Assembly (NCBI RefSeq): GCF_041222825.1
Contig: NZ_CP139482.1
Location: 1,147,001 to 1,211,000 of the forward strand
DNA length: 64,000 bases
Reading direction: 5' to 3'
DNA from: Candidatus Thalassolituus haligoni
GTDB lineage: Bacteria; Pseudomonadota; Gammaproteobacteria; Pseudomonadales; Oceanobacteraceae
Part shown: positions 63,246 through 64,000 of the stretch, in pieces
How positions within the stretch are numbered: the stretch's first letter is position 1
Layout of the letters: each line of letters starts with the position of its first letter
The notes under the pieces: generated by a model
Told to the model about the DNA's origin: nothing
The model's input: the letters and a program-made list of their open reading frames with translations, nothing else
Databases searched by the model: none
Program-made: the position numbers and the translations under genes

Positions 63246-63330
63246 TCGACGGTACCCTGTCCGAATCCGTCTGAATCGAATCCGTCCCAATCAAAGACTC
63301 TTGTGAACCAATGACATCAAGGAAACAGCT

Positions 63331-63918
63331 ATGAAACATATCTTCAAAACCGTCATCACTGTGTCCATTAGCGCTGCGGCTGTTGTGCCAGCGGTCGCCA
63401 TGGCACACACCGGCCATGAAACCTCCGGCCTGATGGCGGGTATAGCGCACCCGTTTACCGGCCTGGATCACCTGTTAGCCATGGTGGCGGTAGGTCTTTG
63501 GGCGGCACAAATGGGGGGTAAAGCCACCTGGCAGCTGCCACTGGCTTTTATCGTGACCATGGCGTTTGGCGCTGGCCTGTCGATGCTTGGTGTGACCGTG
63601 CCATTTGTTGAAGGCGGTATTCTGGCGTCGGTGATTGCCGCTGGCTTGTTGGTAGCTTTTGCCGCCCGCTTCAATATTCTGCTTTGTACCGCCCTGACCG
63701 CCGGGATGGCGATGTTTCATGGCGTTGCCCACGGTGCTGAAATGCCGGTTGCCGCCAGTGGGCTGAGCTATATGGGTGGCTTTCTGCTGGCAACACTGAT
63801 GTTGCATCTGGCGGGTATCGCGCTGATCAAGGCGGGTAAACCTGCAATCGCCGCAATGACGGCGCGTATTGTGGGCGCGGGTATCGCCGCCGGTGGTCTG
63901 GTCTTGGCGGTTATTTGA
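63331..63918 (+). CDS. HupE/UreJ-family membrane protein (probable nickel transporter)
   Basis: A 195-residue protein with signal-like first segment (cleavage near AMA/HT) and about six further hydrophobic segments. The family signature 'HPFTGLDHLLAMVAVGLWAA' carries the conserved H...DH metal motif, and 'AMFHGVAHGAEMP' holds further histidines. HupE/UreJ proteins import nickel or cobalt, which fits its place right after ureG. AAGGAA precedes the start. The remaining 82 bp of the window show no feature. Confidence 0.92.
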   Translation: MKHIFKTVITVSISAAAVVPAVAMAHTGHETSGLMAGIAHPFTGLDHLLAMVAVGLWAAQMGGKATWQLPLAFIVTMAFGAGLSMLGVTVPFVEGGILASVIAAGLLVAFAARFNILLCTALTAGMAMFHGVAHGAEMPVAASGLSYMGGFLLATLMLHLAGIALIKAGKPAIAAMTARIVGAGIAAGGLVLAVI

Positions 63919-64000
63919 ATCTGGCGACGGTGTTCTCATACCCATACGGATACGTTGGTGTGGGAACCCGGTGCGTTACGACTTTATTGTCTATCCAGTC

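Noticed and set aside
1..64000. rRNA or tRNA genes
   Set aside because: No cloverleaf-like or conserved rRNA sequence was noticed on either strand; a covariance search was not possible.

Overview
The window reads as the chromosome of a flagellated gammaproteobacterium. The order rnt–pyrC–motY–argG is the one known from Pseudomonas, and the other genes (MotY, YacL, PBP1C with alpha-2-macroglobulin, UrtABCDE plus urease) fit an Oceanospirillales/Pseudomonadales-type, probably aquatic, organism. The lineage is inferred from gene content only; there is no rRNA or tRNA gene in the window.

Layout. (1) 1–16060, core chromosome: the end of a CheR-type methyltransferase, a minus-strand cluster pyrC–rnt–yacL–GNAT, motY, then pbpC and a 1738-residue alpha-2-macroglobulin lipoprotein on the minus strand, two exported proteins, and argG. 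(2) 16545–21091: a catabolic island with an AraC regulator and an operon of Baeyer-Villiger monooxygenase, short-chain dehydrogenase and alpha/beta hydrolase, suited to alcohol to ketone to ester/lactone to acid. (3) 21449–27246, insertion-sequence scrapyard: a MITE-like element, an IS1111-type IS110 element with a broken transposase, a decayed IS5-type element, an IS66 remnant, an inverted second IS5 end, a yefM–yoeB toxin-antitoxin pair next to an orphan attC-like site, and another decayed IS5-type element with intact ends. (4) 27247–33375: a duplicated two-gene module. One partner is a large protein with a peptidoglycan-binding-like repeat and a C-terminal lysozyme/transglycosylase-like domain; the other is a small exported FG-GAP-like protein. 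I do not recognise this pair, and it is the best candidate here for an undescribed system. An Rpn-type nuclease gene follows.

(5) 35266–45529, housekeeping and stress genes: DUF4239-like membrane protein, nitroreductase, diguanylate cyclase, NlpC/P60 lipoprotein, glutaminase, LysR with DoxX and a LigB-type dioxygenase, an ArsP-like permease with two thioredoxin-fold proteins, and a truncated hemoglobin. (6) 45753–63918, a urea regulon: a hybrid sensor kinase with an NCS1-permease-like sensor and a cysteine-rich module, its LuxR-type response regulator, a REP-associated transposase between 79-bp repeats, the urea ABC transporter urtABCDE, and urease genes ureD, ureA, a fused ureB-ureC, ureE, ureF, ureG and a HupE/UreJ-type protein. 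The transporter imports urea, urease splits it to ammonia and CO2 in the cytoplasm, and UreDEFG plus the HupE-type protein supply nickel and activation. The two-component pair upstream is the likely, but unproven, sensor of this system.
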